Source: Firmicutes bacterium CAG:555
Lineage (GTDB): Bacteria; Bacillota; Clostridia; Oscillospirales; Oscillospiraceae
Assembly (NCBI GenBank): GCA_000431075.1
Contig: HF986904.1
Coordinates: 28,320 to 50,549, forward strand
Direction of reading: 5' to 3'
Length of the DNA: 22,230 bases
Shown here: piece by piece, positions 21,355 through 22,230 of the stretch
Layout of the letters: each line of letters opens with the position of its first letter
Position numbering within the stretch: the first letter of the stretch is position 1
Program-made: the position numbers and the translations under genes
Notes under the pieces: generated by a model
The model's database searches: none
What the model was told of the DNA's origin: nothing
What the model saw: only the letters and a program-made list of their open reading frames with translations

Positions 21355-21862
21355 AGTCTTTCTTGTTCGTCAGGGCGATACCGATGAGACTGCCGATGAG
21401 GACGATGGGGGCGAGGCGGACGAAGGTGAACTCAAATGCGTGGAACGCTGCGCCGAAAACGGCTGTCTCGGGGTCGGACCAGTCCCAGCCGAGATACGGG
21501 CTGCCGACACAAAGCAGCACCGCAAACCCGATGACCATCAGCGCCGCAAGCGTGACGAACACCCAGTGCAGCCCCCTGCGCTTTGAACACTTTTTCTGCG
21601 AAAGCTGTAGATTGATGACCTCTAACTTTTCGCTTATCGCCTTGAGGCTGTCTGCCTCCGTTACCTCCGGCGCTTCGCCGAGCAGGGTGCTCACGGGAGC
21701 TTCAAAGGCCTCCGACAGCTTGATCAGCAGATCCGCATCCGGCACGGACAAGCCCTGCTCCCATTTTGACACGGTCTGGCGCACGACATTGAGCTTGACT
21801 GCAAGCTCCTCCTGCGAAAGCCCCTTTGCCTTGCGCAGCCTTTTGATGTTTTCACTTAGCAT
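21353..21862 (-). CDS. XRE-family regulator with C-terminal membrane segments
   Basis: 169 residues from ATG 21862-21860 (MLSENIKRLRKAKGLSQEEL), chosen because AAGGAAG lies upstream; the longer frame adds 22 residues across the promoter. Residues 5-60 are a classic Cro/C1 helix-turn-helix (LSQEELAVKLNVVRQTVSKWEQG, then VPDADLLIKLSEAFEAPV). A linker with charged residues follows (65-97), then two hydrophobic helices at about 98-120 and 145-165, with a short loop including GWDWSDPETA. Such membrane-anchored XRE proteins are common in Firmicutes and may sense envelope state; the target is unknown. A palindrome over its own -35 suggests autoregulation. Confidence 0.87.
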   Translation of the reverse strand: MLSENIKRLRKAKGLSQEELAVKLNVVRQTVSKWEQGLSVPDADLLIKLSEAFEAPVSTLLGEAPEVTEADSLKAISEKLEVINLQLSQKKCSKRRGLHWVFVTLAALMVIGFAVLLCVGSPYLGWDWSDPETAVFGAAFHAFEFTFVRLAPIVLIGSLIGIALTNKKD

Positions 21863-21895
21863 AGTATTCAACTTCCTTTCCCTGAAGCTGTCACT

Positions 21896-21924
21896 ATTGT
21901 ACGCAAAGCCGACCGTTGCATCAA
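21896..21924 (-). promoter_or_regulatory. Promoter of the XRE regulator gene
   Basis: On the minus strand TTGATG (21924-21919, 4 of 6), a 17-base spacer and TACAAT (21901-21896, 5 of 6), 33 bases before the start codon. Confidence 0.6.
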
Positions 21925-21930
21925 GCAACG
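21914..21930. promoter_or_regulatory. Palindrome CGTTGC-ATCAA-GCAACG over the XRE promoter -35
   Basis: Perfect 6-base arms (21914-21919, 21925-21930) around a 5-base centre cover the -35 of the XRE gene. No T run follows on the minus strand, so an operator is likelier than a terminator for the upstream methyltransferase gene. Confidence 0.45.
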
Positions 21931-21945
21931 CATCTTAACATTGGT

Positions 21946-22230
21946 TTATGGAACGAAAAAGCCCTGCATGTCGGCTTGCTCAAGCTCTAAGAGCTTGAGC
22001 TTCTTATCAATTCCGCCGGCGTAGCCTGTCAGACTGCCGTTTTTGCCGATGACACGGTGACAGGGGATGATGACGGAAATCTTGTTATGCCCGACCGCAC
22101 CACCTACTGCCTGAGCGGACATGTGCGCAAGACCTTGCTTCTCGGCAAGCTGCCGGGTAAGCTCACCGTAGGTCACGGTCTGCCCGTAGGGTATCTGCAA
22201 AAGAAGCATCCATACTTTCTGCCGGAATGC
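21946..22230 (-). CDS. Methylated-DNA--protein-cysteine methyltransferase (5' part beyond window edge)
   Basis: The frame is open through base 22230, so the start is outside; the visible 94 residues begin AFRQKVWMLLLQIPYGQTVTYGEL. This is the C-terminal DNA-binding and active-site domain of Ogt/MGMT: the helix-turn-helix residues around QAVGGAVGHNKISVIIPCHRVIG, with the acceptor cysteine in P-C-H-R-V, then GSLTGYAGGIDKKLKLLELE. The enzyme repairs O6-methylguanine by irreversible transfer of the methyl group to that cysteine. The gene ends before the XRE promoter. Whether an N-terminal domain or an Ada-type AraC domain is present cannot be seen. Confidence 0.93.
   Translation of the reverse strand, partial: AFRQKVWMLLLQIPYGQTVTYGELTRQLAEKQGLAHMSAQAVGGAVGHNKISVIIPCHRVIGKNGSLTGYAGGIDKKLKLLELEQADMQGFFVP

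Noticed and set aside
21363..21938. Plus-strand open frame of 191 codons
   Set aside because: Antisense shadow of the XRE regulator gene; its extent mirrors the real frame.
1..22230. CRISPR arrays, insertion sequences, integrase or restriction-methylation genes
   Set aside because: No spaced direct repeats of CRISPR type, no transposase or integrase motifs and no methylase motifs were seen on either strand.

Overview
This is about 22 kb of chromosome from a low-redundancy Gram-positive gut-type bacterium, most likely a member of the Clostridia in or near the Oscillospiraceae/Ruminococcaceae. That placement is an inference from gene content: a YdjG/YdjH/YdjI membrane-stress set, TepA, Mini-RNase III, RqcH and an EFR1-type flavodoxin-ferredoxin, combined with moderately GC-rich codon use and strong AGGAGG-type ribosome binding sites. 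Genes are tightly packed, and many starts overlap the previous stop by 1-11 bases.

Positions 1-1839 look like the decayed end of an integrated element. They hold the tail of a PucR/CdaR-type regulator, a palindromic promoter driving an AbiEi-type antitoxin, an AbiEii toxin cut off after about 45 residues, and a HipA-like gene cut to its N-terminal domain. The segment ends exactly at the 3' half of a tRNA-Arg(CCG) gene. That half-tRNA carries its own terminator and is probably an attachment site. The AbiEi-HipA part is visibly more AT-rich than the rest.

Positions 1985-5643 are one stress-type operon: a small two-TM protein, YdjI-like SPFH protein with zinc ribbons, YdjG-like zinc-ribbon protein, and YdjH-like TPM protein. 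Two lesions mark it. A 50-base G-rich block sits inside the first zinc ribbon of ydjG, and a frameshift cuts the C-terminus off ydjH. A 26-bp perfect hairpin then separates this operon from a convergent gene.

Positions 5660-9264 hold an EFR1 ferredoxin gene divergent from a TetR regulator-MATE efflux-SPOUT methyltransferase operon. The two promoters face each other across one shared palindrome that looks like the TetR operator. Positions 9265-12973 are a housekeeping operon: release factor 1 (prfA), a fused Sua5-CoaE protein, and an M18 aminopeptidase. Positions 13024-19344 carry tepA, uppP, ftsK/spoIIIE, mrnC and rqcH.

From 19371 to the end, genes run on the minus strand: a secreted Ig/cadherin-like protein with SLH repeats whose ribosome binding site is buried in a perfect hairpin, a GIY-YIG/DUF4357 protein, a membrane-anchored XRE regulator with a palindrome over its own promoter, and a methylated-DNA methyltransferase running off the edge. 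I found no complete unknown defence or mobile system and no CRISPR array. The most interesting items are the truncated toxin-antitoxin/tRNA-half boundary, the Sua5-CoaE fusion, two hairpins that bury ribosome binding sites, and the two lesions in the ydj operon.
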